Under the pieces are notes generated by a model that was given only the letters and a program-made list of their open reading frames with translations, was not told where the DNA came from and ran no database searches. Position numbers and translations under genes: made by a program. Of a DNA stretch of 64,000 nucleotides, positions 22,205-32,443 are shown piece after piece (the first letter of the stretch is position 1; each line of letters opens with the position of its first letter). Where the stretch lies: the NCBI GenBank assembly GCA_013215715.1, contig JABSQT010000001.1, forward strand, positions 62,001-126,000. Direction: 5' to 3'. The stretch is from Mycoplasmatales bacterium (GTDB lineage: Bacteria; Bacillota_I; Bacilli_A; Mycoplasmatales; Metamycoplasmataceae).

Positions 22205-22227
22205 AATGCCATTGCGGTATTTTTTTA
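22204..22227 (+). terminator. Terminator of the helicase operon
   Basis: AAATGCC / GGTATTT stem (one G-T pair) with a run of T. Confidence 0.55.
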
Positions 22228-22282
22228 ATATCAAGAATATTTAAAATGCCTTAATTAGTTTAAATAAAACTCCATAGTTCTA

Positions 22283-22288
22283 TATAAT
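22283..22288 (+). promoter_or_regulatory. -10 TATAAT, leaderless promoter of aminotransferase-licC
   Basis: 6 bases before ATG 22295. Confidence 0.7.
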
Positions 22289-22294
22289 TATTTT

Positions 22295-23380
22295 ATGTTT
22301 ATATTTAAAAAAGAATTCAACTTTAAAAGAGTTATTGCAATAGATGATATGGGAGAAATTCAAAAATTAACTAAAAAACCATTAATAAAATTATCCAGAA
22401 ATGAAAATATATATGGACCATCACCAAAAATATTTGATGCATTAAATAACATCAAAAAAGAAGATGTGATATTTTACCCTAGATTAAATACAAATCTTTT
22501 TCATGAACAAATAGCTAAGAATAATGGAATTGATCAACAAAATCTTTTTGCATCTTCGGGTAGTGATGACTTTATTTATTTTTTTGGTAAATCAATATTA
22601 AGTCAAGGTGATAATGTGGTTATTTTTGATAATACATTTAGATCTTATTACACATCATTTGAACAAATGGGTGCTGAAATGAATCAAGTAAAACATGATG
22701 AAAACTATCAATATAATTTAAGAAAAATGGTAAATCAAGTAAATGATAAAACTAAAATCATTGTAATTGTAAATCCAAATATGCCAACTGGACAATATTT
22801 TGCTTTTAAAGATATGCTTTATGTTATTAAGAATACTCCACCAAATGTATTAATTATAATTGATTTTGCATATATTGAATTTGTGGAAGCGACTTTTACA
22901 AATGAAATGTTAAAAGAACTTATAACTCATAAAAATGTTGTGGTAACTAGGACATTATCAAAAATGTATGCTTTAGCAGGTTTGAGAATTGGATATATCA
23001 TGGCTGATAAAGAAATGATATCGCTCATTAAATCAAACATAAGAAGATTAAGCGTATCTAAGCCTTCTTATAAGATAGCATATCAAGCAATCAAAGATAC
23101 TGATTATTATGATGAAATTAAATCAAAAGTTATTAAGTCAAGGGAATGAACACAATCAGAAATGAAATCTATTGGCTTACCATTTGTTCCATCACAAGGT
23201 AATTTCATTTATGTTCCTGTAGATGATCAATGAACTGAAAAAATTTGGATAGAATTAATTAAAAGAGAAGGAATTTTAATAAGAAAATATGGTGGAGGAA
23301 TGGGTTTAAGGATTACTATTGGTACCCAAAAGCAAATGGAATCTATTATGGGGGTTATTAAAGATGTTTGAAATAAATAA
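22295..23380 (+). CDS. HisC-like PLP aminotransferase
   Basis: 361 aa, the usual length for histidinol-phosphate aminotransferases (fold-type I PLP enzymes). Signatures: LSRNENIYGPSP near the N-terminus, SSGSDDFIYFFG, IVNPNMPTGQY (Asn binding PLP), IDFAYIEF, and TRTLSKMYALAGLRIGY with Lys223 as the PLP Schiff-base Lys. C-terminal GGGMGLRITIGT has the substrate Arg. There is no histidine pathway in sight and the gene overlaps a licC-type gene by 17 bases, so an amino-alcohol phosphate precursor (for example serinol phosphate from dihydroxyacetone phosphate) is a reasonable inference. Reading through TGA is required near the 3' end. Confidence 0.9.
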
Positions 23381-24065
23381 TGCGATAATTCTTGCTGCAG
23401 GATTTGGTTCTAGAATGGCACCAGTTACAAATAAAATACCTAAACCTCTTGTTAAGGTTAATGGAATATCTATGATTGAAAGCCAAATAAAAGCTTTAAT
23501 TAAAGCTAACATTACAAATATAACAATTGTTGTAGGTAAAATGGCTGAAAAGTTTGAGTTTTTAAAAGAAAAATATAATGTTGAACTTTTATTTAATGAT
23601 ATGTGAGATAAAGCAAATAATATATATACATTACAAAAAGCATCCCATTTACTTGGTGACACAATTGTTATTGAGGGTGATCAATTAATATACGACGAAA
23701 ATATTATAAAAAAAGTTAATTCAGAACCTCATTTTCTAGGAAAAAAAGAAGTGGAACCAACTGAAGAATACGTTTTTGATATAGAAAATGGAAAAATAAC
23801 CGGATATCATAAAGGTGATTCTCAAGGTATATCTATAGTTAATATCTTATATTTAAATAAAGAGGTTTCTTTAGAATATGCTGCTAGATTAAATGAAGCG
23901 GTTCGATATGAGGAAAATCATCAATTATATTCGGAACAAATTCTTTGAACAATAAAGCCCCACCCTATCTCGGTACACATAATTAAGAACGAAGCTATAA
24001 TTGAATTGGATACATTTGAAGAATTATGTTCCATTGATAAAAGTTACAAAAACTTTAAATATTAA
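23364..24065 (+). CDS. licC: LicC-type CTP:phosphocholine (phospho-amino-alcohol) cytidylyltransferase
   Basis: 233 aa nucleotidyltransferase that would form a CDP-activated head group. The N-terminal NAIILAAGFGSRMAPVT is the nucleotide-binding signature of the family, then IPKPLVKVNG, TNITIVVGKMAEKFEFL, WDKANNIYTLQKA and VIEGDQLI (Asp as metal ligand). The C-terminal ELDTFEELCSIDKSY is shared with the second copy at 32444. ATG 23364 lies inside the aminotransferase gene. Phosphocholine is the family default; the aminotransferase partner hints at another phospho-amino-alcohol. Confidence 0.88.
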
Positions 24066-24066
24066 T

Positions 24067-24100
24067 AAAATCTACATTTAATAAGATGTAGATTTTATAT
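24067..24100 (+). terminator. Terminator of aminotransferase-licC operon
   Basis: Stem AAAATCTACAT / ATGTAGATTTT followed by TATAT. Confidence 0.7.
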
Positions 24101-24139
24101 ATTCGAAAATCAAAGCAAAATAATTCATCTTAAAAAAGA

Positions 24140-24162
24140 GTTAGATTAACAATTAATCTAAC
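24140..24162. repeat. 9-bp palindrome GTTAGATTA / TAATCTAAC
   Basis: Perfect arms (24140-24148, 24154-24162) with loop ACAAT and no T-run, between two convergent genes. Unlike the nearby terminators it lacks a U tract. Confidence 0.45.
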
Positions 24163-24299
24163 AAAATATGACTGTTATATATTATTACAAACAACACCTT
24201 ACAATAAAACAAATATAAAGCAATACAAAAATCGCTAAGTAAAACTATCTGGAAGATAATTATTTTTATAGAAAGTATTGGTTTAAAAAATAATAATAA

Positions 24300-24327
24300 A
24301 TAAAAAAACGTCTTATAGACATTTTTA
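24300..24327 (-). terminator. Probable terminator of licD (minus strand)
   Basis: On the minus strand TGTCT-ATA-AGACG (wobble pair) is followed by seven T, just after the stop codon. Confidence 0.5.
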
Positions 24328-25035
24328 TTATTTATTATTATGGTCTTTTCATTGGACTGGTGTTTTTCAATCAGACCCATACATTTGAGTAAGGGCTTTT
24401 TCATAATTATCAAAAGATCAAATATAGTCATCTTCAAATGTTAATTTTACAACTTTACCAAAATTTTCTTTTTGAGTTATACTTTCTTTTCATCATTTGG
24501 GGTTTGAAACAAGTGCATAAAAATTCGAATTAGGATCCTTTATTTTATTGTGTATCCCCTTTTCAAAGTCTTTAGTTATTGGTAATAAAGATACGAATAC
24601 TTTTAAAATTGAAGCAGCAAAAATTTCTTTTTTAAATTTCATCGCTCTAATTTCTTTTCAGTTTTTTCTTTTTGCTATGACTGAATAAATATTTAACTTA
24701 TTAAATAAAGATAATTTTTCTTTAACTTTAAAAAAGATAAAAATATCTATATAAATAGGTTTACCATTTAATTTGAATTGGAAAGCACCAATATCTGAAA
24801 AATGCATTTCATAACCATGCTCTTTTTTTAATTTTTTTGCAATTTTCAAAAATAACGGTAAATCATCTTCCAAGATGGATAAATCAATATCATCGTCTCA
24901 AGGAATTATGCCGCCTTCCCTGACGGCCCCCAATAGTGTACCTCCATTTGCTTTGAGTTTTAAACCTTCTTTTTCAAAAAAATCTGAAAAAAATTTAAAA
25001 TCCGAATATATTTTTTTTAATAGTTCTTTTTTCAT
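24328..25035 (-). CDS. licD: LicD family phosphotransferase
   Basis: 235 aa. LicD proteins transfer phosphocholine (or related phospho-groups) from a CDP donor to a sugar of a surface polymer. The hallmark GGTLLGAVREGGIIPWDDD (about residues 31-49) has the metal-binding Asp cluster DDDIDL; downstream are YIDIFIFF and the C-terminal YGSDWKTPVQWKDH. The start ATG 25035 has ATTATA (TATAAT on its own strand, plus-strand 25043-25048) 7 bases upstream and no Shine-Dalgarno. A second copy is at 39653. Target polymer unknown. Confidence 0.88.
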
Positions 25036-25421
25036 ATTTTTAATTATATAGTTTTTACAACATAAAGAGAAGTAACTTATATAAATAATATTGTCATATA
25101 TTTGAAAAATTAATCAATTATGATAAATGAATTTATGATTGCTTATTAATTTATACTTTCTCTAAAGTATAAAAATGCTGGGAAAGAATTTGGGAATAAA
25201 AAATAATGAAATATAAAATAATCTCGATTTAAACTCTACAAACAAACAAAAATGCACATTAAAAAATAAAAGGTGTATTGATATAACTAATTTAAGAGAT
25301 TTTAGAAGAGTTTAAAAAGGCGATAATATATTTTATTTTGTCCGATTGCAGCAATTTATACCTGATTTTGAATGTAATTTAAATAGACTTTTTAATTTAT
25401 GTTATAGTGTATAATTTTTTT
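25036..25421. other. Divergent intergenic region, two leaderless promoters
   Basis: 386 bases with no gene. The left end holds the minus-strand licD promoter (25043-25048), the right end the GT2 promoter (25410-25415). In between I see only AT-rich sequence with a weak imperfect inverted repeat (AATGCAC / GTGTATT) lacking a T-run. Nothing else can be supported. Confidence 0.5.
25410..25415 (+). promoter_or_regulatory. -10 TATAAT, leaderless promoter of the GT2 pair
   Basis: 6 bases before ATG 25422. Confidence 0.7.
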
Positions 25422-26192
25422 ATGAATAAAATAACTGTAGTTGTCTCAATGTACAATAAAGAAAAATTTATTGAGGGATGTTTAGATTCTTTGATAAATC
25501 AAGAAACTAAGTATAGCTATGATGTGATTATAGTGAATGACGGTTCTACAGATGATTCCTTAAAAATTGCCACCGAAAAAGTCAAAGATTTGAAAAACTT
25601 CAATATTATTACCCAAGAAAATAAAAGGCAAGGTGCTGCCAGAAATAAAGGTATAGAAAATACAATGACTGATTTTGTAGTTTTCGTTGATGCTGATGAT
25701 ATTGTTTATCCTTATTTTGTTGAAGAAGTTTTAAATGCAATTAACAAAACAAAAAAAGATGTTATTAGGTATAAGTTTGATTACCTTGATGAAAAAACAA
25801 ACCAAATACAAAAAGTGAAATTCCCTATGAATCTATATTTTAGAATCAGTTATGGAGTTACGTATGCTATTAATATTAAAAAAAATCCAAGTTTTAGGTT
25901 TGTAGAAAAAGTTAGAGTTGAAGATATGTACACATTCTTTAAATTTTTTAAAGAAAAACTACCTAAATCATATCTAATAAAGAAATCTTTATTTAAATAC
26001 AGGGTGAATATACTTGGAGGTCAAGACTCAACTTTTATTAATGAAGAATATTTAAAGGATTTTAAGGTTGCATTAGGGTTTTATAAAATAAGTAAAAATA
26101 AGAATATTTTATATAAATTAGATTATTGACGAAAAACTCATCTTTATAAGAAATATAGTAAAGAGTTAAAAAAAGGGAAAAAATATGAATAA
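25422..26192 (+). CDS. Family 2 glycosyltransferase
   Basis: 256 aa. GT2 catalytic domain: VVVSMYNKEKFIEGCLDSL, VIIVNDGSTDDS binding the nucleotide sugar, GAARNKGIENT and the metal-binding DADD (in VVFVDADDIVYP). No membrane helix is obvious, so it should act on the cytoplasmic face. The start is fixed by the promoter spacing. It overlaps the next GT2 gene by 8 bases, so the two enzymes are coupled. Donor and acceptor unknown. TGA in DYWRKTHL is Trp. Confidence 0.9.
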
Positions 26193-27141
26193 AAAAATAT
26201 TATTATCAATAGCAATTCCGATTTATAATATGGAAAAATGATTGCCGATCACATTAAAATCATTAGAAGAAATTAAAGATCCAAATAATGAGATTCAATT
26301 CATTTTAATGGATGATGGTTCAAAAGATTCTTCTAAAGAAATTTGTATGAAACAAATAAAAAAAGATGCCAGATTTGAATATCATTATCATGATAATATG
26401 GGTTTACACCCTACTAGACAAGAAAGTTTAAAATTTGTAAAAGGAAAATATGGTACTTTTTTAGATTCGGATGATTTATTCACTCCTAATTTATTGGATG
26501 AATTAAAAAAAGCCATTCATAAGAATTCCAAGGTGGATGCAATCGCTTGAAAAACTAAGCGTATTGATGAAGAGGGTGAAGAAATAAAATATCCAATATA
26601 CTCTCAAAATACAAAAAATAAATTTGTGTTCTTTAATTCAATACCTTATAGTAGATCATCTACTATTGTTAGAACTAATTCTGATGAATTCAAAATGTTA
26701 GGAGAAATAGATAGGCACATAAAAATCATGTCTATGAAACAAGTTGAAATTATCGATGAAACAATTTATGAGTATAGAAAAGTATCGACATCTTTATCAA
26801 GAACTCACGTAAAAAGAGTGGGATTCCATACGGGATTTGAAAATAGGACAAATGGGATTATAGAAAGCATAAATTCATTTGAAAAAGAAGAAGAGAAATT
26901 AATAAAAATGGGAGCATCATTTTATTTCACTTTAACAGAAGTGCTATCTTCTAAGCCTAAGATAGCCAAGAAATTTTGAAGAAAAATTTCTAAAAATACA
27001 AGAATCTCATTATTCAAACTTTGAAGAAAAACAAGGACTAAATCATGGATGTATAATTTAATCTTGCTCTATTTTGTTTTAAGATTTCCAATCTCTATCT
27101 TACAAAAAATTCTATTAAAAAGAATTAATAAAGTAAGCTAG
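26185..27141 (+). CDS. Family 2 glycosyltransferase
   Basis: 318 aa. GT2 motifs: LSIAIPIYNMEKWLPITLKSL, FILMDDGSKDSS, and TFLDSDDLF with the DxD. The C-terminal 40 residues (MYNLILLYFVLRFPISIL) form an amphipathic or membrane helix flanked by Lys/Arg, typical of membrane-associated glycan transferases. ATG 26185 overlaps the preceding gene by 8 bases, with AAAGGG upstream. The pair probably adds consecutive sugars to a lipid-linked acceptor (inference). Confidence 0.88.
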
Positions 27142-27146
27142 TAAAA

Positions 27147-27174
27147 AAATACCCTTAATTTATTCGGGTATTTT
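27147..27174. terminator. Bidirectional terminator
   Basis: AAATACCC / GGGTATTT stem flanked by A- and T-runs, between convergent genes. The flippase stop codon (27160-27162) lies in the loop. Confidence 0.7.
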
Positions 27175-28797
27175 TTTGTCAATTTTTTTCAATGAATTTA
27201 CTGTTTGAGAAATTAAAACGATTGCAATAAAGGTAATAAACATATTATAGAGTACAAATAATTGTGTATTAATATATTGGCCTATTATACATTTGACAAT
27301 TAAACCTACCCCAAATGAAAATAAAATCACTGAAATAACACTTATAATAAAGTAAGAAAAATGTTTTTTACTTAAATACTCCCCAAAAGTTCTATTGAAT
27401 AATATAATAAGTGCAAAATTCATTAAAAGCATTGAAATTAAAGTTGCAACAGCTACTCCAAAAACTTCAAAATTTCAAACCAAACTTAATGAGAGTATTA
27501 GATTTAATAACATTTCCAATATGTAAATTCGCTTAATTTTTTTATATTTCTGAGTAGAAACATAAGCCATTTCTAAAGGGAATCTCATTATAACTAAAGA
27601 TCCATTTATTGTCACTATAGAAGCTAAAAGTGGATTAAAATATAAGTTACTATTAATCCCAAAAAATCATTTTGAAAGGTAAGCTAAATTAAAACTCATT
27701 AGTAATATAAAAATAATTGAAAAAATACATGAGGTTATCATTAGTTTTTGAAATATTTTTTTAGCCTTTTCTTCATCTGAATGGTAATGCCTTGCAAATA
27801 CAGCTTCATAAGGTGAAAGAAGAATTGTGAATAATGACCTAATGGTATTGGTTAACATAACATAACTTGCATAAATTGAAATTAAAGTAAGGGTGTAATT
27901 TAAAGAATTATTTTTATGAGTTAGTAATGATAAGGTTATATCATCTGTACTAAAAATAACTAAAGCAGATAATTTTAAAATTAAGCCATTCATGGAATCA
28001 CCTATAATCCCGCTTCCTTTTAATTTAACCGTTTTATCAACTTTTATTCAAGGGTGTTTTCATCTAGTGATTATTTTGCATCCTAATCCGATAATTGTTT
28101 TTCCTGCCGAAATAATTGCGAAGGGGACTAATGTTAGAAGCATTGCTTTTTCTGAGTTGCCATCCACACTAATTATCTTATGCCCGTTGTGCATTTCTTC
28201 TTTAAGTGATAATTTACAATAAAATGCAACTATGATCGCTAATCAGTACACTAAAATGGTTGCTAATATATTAAAGATATTAATTCAAGCTCCAGCTTGA
28301 TCAGCATTTAAGATGAGTCTATCTTTTGTTGTGAAGCGATATGGTATGAAAAATTGCATCCCAAAAACCATAACCATTAAAAATATATATAGAAAACTTA
28401 TGGTGTTGTTGTGTCCAATGATGATTGGCATCAATAAAGCTAATGAGATTATAAAAATTAAGTATATGTAAGAAACGTATTTAAAGAATTTATGTGCAAT
28501 AGAATATATTTTAATTATTCCCTCTTTATTCCCTTTTGCTATTTCTTTATATAAAAGTCCCAGAACTGCAACTCCAATACCCCCATCCGCTAATGAAAAA
28601 TAAGAAATTATCATTTGTATATTTCTGGTTAATCCATTAATTGAATCCCCAAATAAAGTTATTGTTAAGCGTAAAAATATCATTGTAATGATTGCAGTTA
28701 TAAAAATTGAAATAACTCCCGTTATCGCGGTTATTTTAGGATTTATTCTAGCTGAATTGAAATCCAAATTTTCATTATATTTTAGCTTTGAAAACAT
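27160..28797 (-). CDS. Polysaccharide flippase-like membrane protein (copy 1)
   Basis: 545 aa with about twelve to fourteen hydrophobic helices, the architecture of Wzx/MATE-type lipid-linked oligosaccharide flippases. It shares with the copy at 37993 the blocks INGxxxxIxxIISYFSLA(D/E)GG near the N-terminus and IVFSTDxITLS in the centre, so they are paralogs. The start is MFSKLK (28797): TATAAT on its strand (plus-strand 28804-28809) is 6 bases upstream; a longer reading frame beginning at 28851 would start upstream of that promoter. It sits between glycosyltransferase genes. Confidence 0.82.
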
Positions 28798-28829
28798 AGT
28801 TTTATTATAGACTATTTTGCTTATTATTG

Positions 28830-28835
28830 TATAAT
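28830..28835 (+). promoter_or_regulatory. -10 TATAAT, leaderless promoter
   Basis: 6 bases before ATG 28842. It lies back-to-back with the flippase promoter (28804-28809, minus); the two start codons are only 44 bases apart. Confidence 0.7.
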
Positions 28836-28841
28836 AAAGAT

Positions 28842-30764
28842 ATGTTATCAATATTTGTTATAAACATATTAATTGTATTAAGTTTTTCAGGTATTTTTAT
28901 TAATTACACTGCTGTACTTAAAGGGAGGGAGAACCTTTTAACTTCATCATTGATAATGATTATAATCTTTTATTTACCATTATTGATGTTGCAAATATTA
29001 GGAGTTAGTTTTTTATTTTATAAAGTAATCGCAATATTAATTTTCACTCTGGTTTATACGTTTATAATTTTATCCTTTTTATTAAGGAAGGTTGAGAAAG
29101 TTAATTTTATTTTTAATTTTAATTTTCAAAAAATCAAACAAGACAAATTTAAATTGATTATATTATTTAGTTCTTTGATTTTAATTTCTATAATTTTTTC
29201 ATTTAAAGTTTTGGAATCAGTAGATACAAATTGATTCATAGAAATATCAAATTATAATAAAACTGGGGCTGTGGCATCAATGCATCCTTTTATAAAAATA
29301 TTTCCTGCTTATAAGATGATGTTATTCCCATATGTATCTTCAGTAATTTCTGATTCTTTCTATTCAGCTATTTTTCTAAAAAGCATTATCACATTTGTTG
29401 TTGTAACATTATTTATTGTTGCCTTTCTTGAGATGGAATATTTATCTAATCTTATCTCAAAGGTTATTGTTGCAATTGCTTTAATCCTTATTTTTTCTTT
29501 ATGAAGAAATAGAATTTCACAAGGAAATTGAATGTGTGGAGTTTTGTTATTTGTGATTGCAATTAGTTTAGTTCAAGTAAAGAAACATTCCTATATTTTA
29601 ATGACGATATTTGCATTACAAGCACTTTCTGCTACCGTATTGATAATTGCTCCCTTTGCACTTGTATTCACCTTCTATCATTCTATCTTTATAATTAAGA
29701 AAATAAAAATTGCTTCTCGAAATTTCGCATTTGTACCACTCATGATTTCGTGTTCGATTTACTTATTTTCTAATACGATATATATCATTGGATCCGATAT
29801 TTTATTTGCAATGACTTTGATTTTTTTAATCTTCATGAAACCAAAAACAATTGATATATCAAAATTTATAGTATATATCGATTGAAAATGGCTTGTACTT
29901 TCATCATTATTAATTTTAGGTGCTATAGTTATTACTGTCTTATCCATACAATATTCATTGTCGATAGAAAAAACAAACATTAATATTCGAAGATCGGTTT
30001 ATCCTATTAAAAATTTAATTGCACATCCAAAATTTACAATAAATACAATTGTAATATTTATTTCTTGAATCCTTGGATTTGTTATGTTGATGTTGGCTAT
30101 TATTGAGAAGAAAACTAGAAATATGACTATTTACACACTCTTCACAACAATAATGATATTTTGTTCATTGATTTTTATGGTTGGTGTTTTTGGTTTTCCA
30201 GAATATGTTTATGACAGAATTACAACTATGTTTATTTTCGATTCACCAATTATAATATTGTTATCATTAATTATAATTTCATACAAAATCAAACTAAATA
30301 ATTTCAAACCATTAATTTTAACCGCATCTTTTGCGTTTGCATACACTGGATCGATAGGGGAATATGTAGTATTTTCAAATCAAATGGTTAATTTAACAGG
30401 ATTTTATAATATCAATCAAGTTCATGCTATTCAAAAACTAGAACTTAATAATAAAAAAGTTTATACTGATTTAGAAATTTTAAAAATAATCAAGGATTCA
30501 CCCAAAATGACAAATTCTAAGTTTGATAACTATAATTCTACTTTAAGTAAACCAAATGTGAAAAATACAAGTATGTGTTTAGTCGATGAAAATACAATTT
30601 ATAAAAATGACGATAAAAATGCAATAAAAAATATTGGAAACAAATATGATTTATTTATTTTGGAAAAAACAAACGTCTATTTAATTGAGTGGATAAAAGG
30701 AATGAAAAGAATAAATACTTTATATGAAGATCGGGAGGTTGTTATTTATGAAAAAAAATTATAA
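28842..30764 (+). CDS. Large polytopic membrane protein, GT-C/polymerase-like (paralog 1)
   Basis: 640 aa with about twelve to fourteen hydrophobic helices and a hydrophilic C-terminal domain of roughly 140 residues. An acidic site in the first long outer loop (VDTNWFIEISNY) is at the place of the SDT/TDA sites in the paralogs at 34675 and 41479. The C-terminal block NNKKVYTDLEIL is also shared. This resembles GT-C glycosyltransferases, which use lipid-phosphate sugars, or Wzy-type polymerases; the assignment is inference. It overlaps the TagB-like gene by 17 bases. Three paralogs in one glycan locus suggest three different linkages. Confidence 0.75.
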
Positions 30765-31761
30765 GAACTATTTAATGCGTAAAATGATTACAAATACCTT
30801 TAAACTAATTTTGATCTTTACCTTTTCTTGAATATTTTATAAGAAGAAAAATAATAAAATAAAAATTATTTGTATGGATACAGCTTGGAAGCATAATGAT
30901 AATGGTAAGTTTCTATTTGATGAAATAAAGGACCAAAGTAAAATGGAAGTTTTTTATGTGATGGAAGATAAAACCAATAAACAATTTTTAAAATATGGAT
31001 CATGAAGATATATTTGGCACACAACTACTGCGGATATTGTAGCTACTTCAAATATAGAAACTTCAACACCTATTTACCCTTCGGTTTATAAAAAGATTAA
31101 ATTCTTTAGGCAACCCAAAATTTTATTTCTGCAACATGGTGTAACTGATAAAAATTCAAAGGGTGCAAGTATTGATAAAATGAAGAGTTATATTGATTTT
31201 ATTGTTTCAACATTTGAATTCGAAACACAACATTTTTTAGATTTAGGTTATTCAAAAGAACAAATTATAGAAGTTGGTATGCCAAGATATTTTAATATCT
31301 TAAAAAATGAATCCAAAAACAACACTTTTCTTTTTATGCCTTCATGAAATAGGAATGGTGAAAAATTTGACTTTGAATTTTGAATTGACTTGATCAATAA
31401 AATAAGGGAAAAAGGATTTAATGTAAAGTTACTTCCCCACCATCAATTAATAACTCAATGAAATGAAAGGAAAGTTGATTTTGAAATGCTTTCCCCATTA
31501 AAAACAAATTATAAAAAAGAAATTACGAACTCTAATTATATAGTGAGTGATGAATCTTCAGTTCTTTGAGATGGTTTGTTTTACGGGACTACTCCTATTT
31601 TTGTGGAAACTAATTCAAAAACTCATTTTATAGTTGATAGAAATAATTATATGGAAAATTTTAAAAATTTTCCTTTCATTAAAGAAAAACAAGAAAAAAA
31701 GAAAATAGAGTCAAAAAATATTGTTCTGTTTTTAGAAAGCATAAGGGGGAAAAATGAATAA
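30748..31761 (+). CDS. TagB/TagF-like CDP-glycerol glycerophosphotransferase family protein
   Basis: 337 aa. The family transfers glycerol-phosphate from CDP-glycerol to glycan or teichoic acid primers. Visible signatures: KIICMDTAWKHN, ILFLQHGVTDKN with the catalytic-type His, VGMPRYF, LLPHHQL, and NYIVSDESSVLWDGLFYGTTP matching the conserved S-D-x-S-S nucleotide-binding loop. An N-terminal amphipathic segment suggests peripheral membrane binding. ATG 30748 has GGGAGG upstream inside the previous gene. It overlaps the following acyltransferase by 8 bases. Confidence 0.82.
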
Positions 31762-32284
31762 GAAGTTAATAATGTTAGCTCAATGACTGTTTAAAACTGA
31801 ATTATATAATTCGAAGAAAATAATCAAAACCCATAAAAAAATGTTGAAATCACGTTTTAAGATAACTAAGATTTTTTATAAAGGATTACAAATGAAATGA
31901 ACTAATAAATCTTCAAGTTTTATTAGTTCTGAATCAACATTTGGAGAAGGGACAATATTAGCTCATGGTGCTCATGGAATTCATATAAGAAAAACTAATT
32001 TTGGAAAAAAATGTATTGTAATGCCAGGGGTTTCAATAATCAGCACTAATAAAAGTCGTGTAGAAACAACGATTGGTGATTTTTGTATTTTGGGATCAAA
32101 CTCAACAATAATAAGTGATATCACAATCGGGGATAATGTTACCATTGGTGCAAATGCTGTTGTAACTAAAGATGTTCCTTCAAATTCAATTATTGTTGGT
32201 ACTAATAAAATAATTTCCAATAACAATAATAATGAAGAAGAAATTGAGAATATTTTAAAAGTTACTAACAATTACAAATTCTAA
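31754..32284 (+). CDS. Hexapeptide-repeat (left-handed beta-helix) acyltransferase
   Basis: 176 aa. Repeats of the I/V-G-x-x-x type from about residue 60 (FGKKCIVMPGVSII, IGDFCILGSNSTIISDITIG, DNVTIGANAVVTKDVP) and the end PSNSIIVGTNKII match serine acetyltransferase and sugar O-acetyltransferase C-domains. HGAHGIHI carries the likely catalytic His. It overlaps the TagB-like gene by 8 bases, so it is probably a glycan-modifying acetyltransferase rather than cysteine biosynthesis. The last gene of this three-gene operon. Confidence 0.8.
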
Positions 32285-32285
32285 T

Positions 32286-32308
32286 AAAGGCCTTGTGTCT
32301 TTTTTTAA
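32286..32308 (+). terminator. Terminator of the 28842-32284 operon
   Basis: AAAGGC / GTCTTT stem (one wobble) followed by a T-run. Confidence 0.5.
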
Positions 32309-32330
32309 TTTTAAAAGAGGGGGTTATAGT

Positions 32331-32370
32331 ATTTTTTTAGTTATTTTATATTTTTTTTAGTTATTTTATA
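32331..32370 (+). repeat. Tandem 20-bp repeat upstream of HTH-licC
   Basis: Two head-to-tail copies of (A/T)TTTTTTTAGTTATTTTATA (32331-32350, 32351-32370), differing at one base. Confidence 0.7.
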
Positions 32371-32382
32371 TTTGAAATAATA

Positions 32383-32397
32383 TATAGTGACACTATA
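32383..32397. promoter_or_regulatory. Palindromic operator candidate TATAGTG-A-CACTATA
   Basis: A perfect 15-base palindrome 34 bases upstream of the -10 box of a gene whose product begins with a winged-helix DNA-binding domain. Possible autoregulation site (inference). Confidence 0.55.
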
Positions 32398-32431
32398 AAA
32401 TGAAAAAAAATTCACTTTTTTACATTTTTGC

Positions 32432-32437
32432 TATAAT
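32432..32437 (+). promoter_or_regulatory. -10 TATAAT, leaderless promoter of HTH-licC
   Basis: 6 bases before ATG 32444. Confidence 0.7.
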
Positions 32438-32443
32438 GTGAAT

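Noticed and set aside
22295-24065. Aminoethylphosphonate (PntC-type) pathway
   Set aside because: PntC joins a cytidylyltransferase with a transaminase, but no PEP mutase or phosphonopyruvate decarboxylase is visible, and the transaminase here is HisC-like, not AEP-type.
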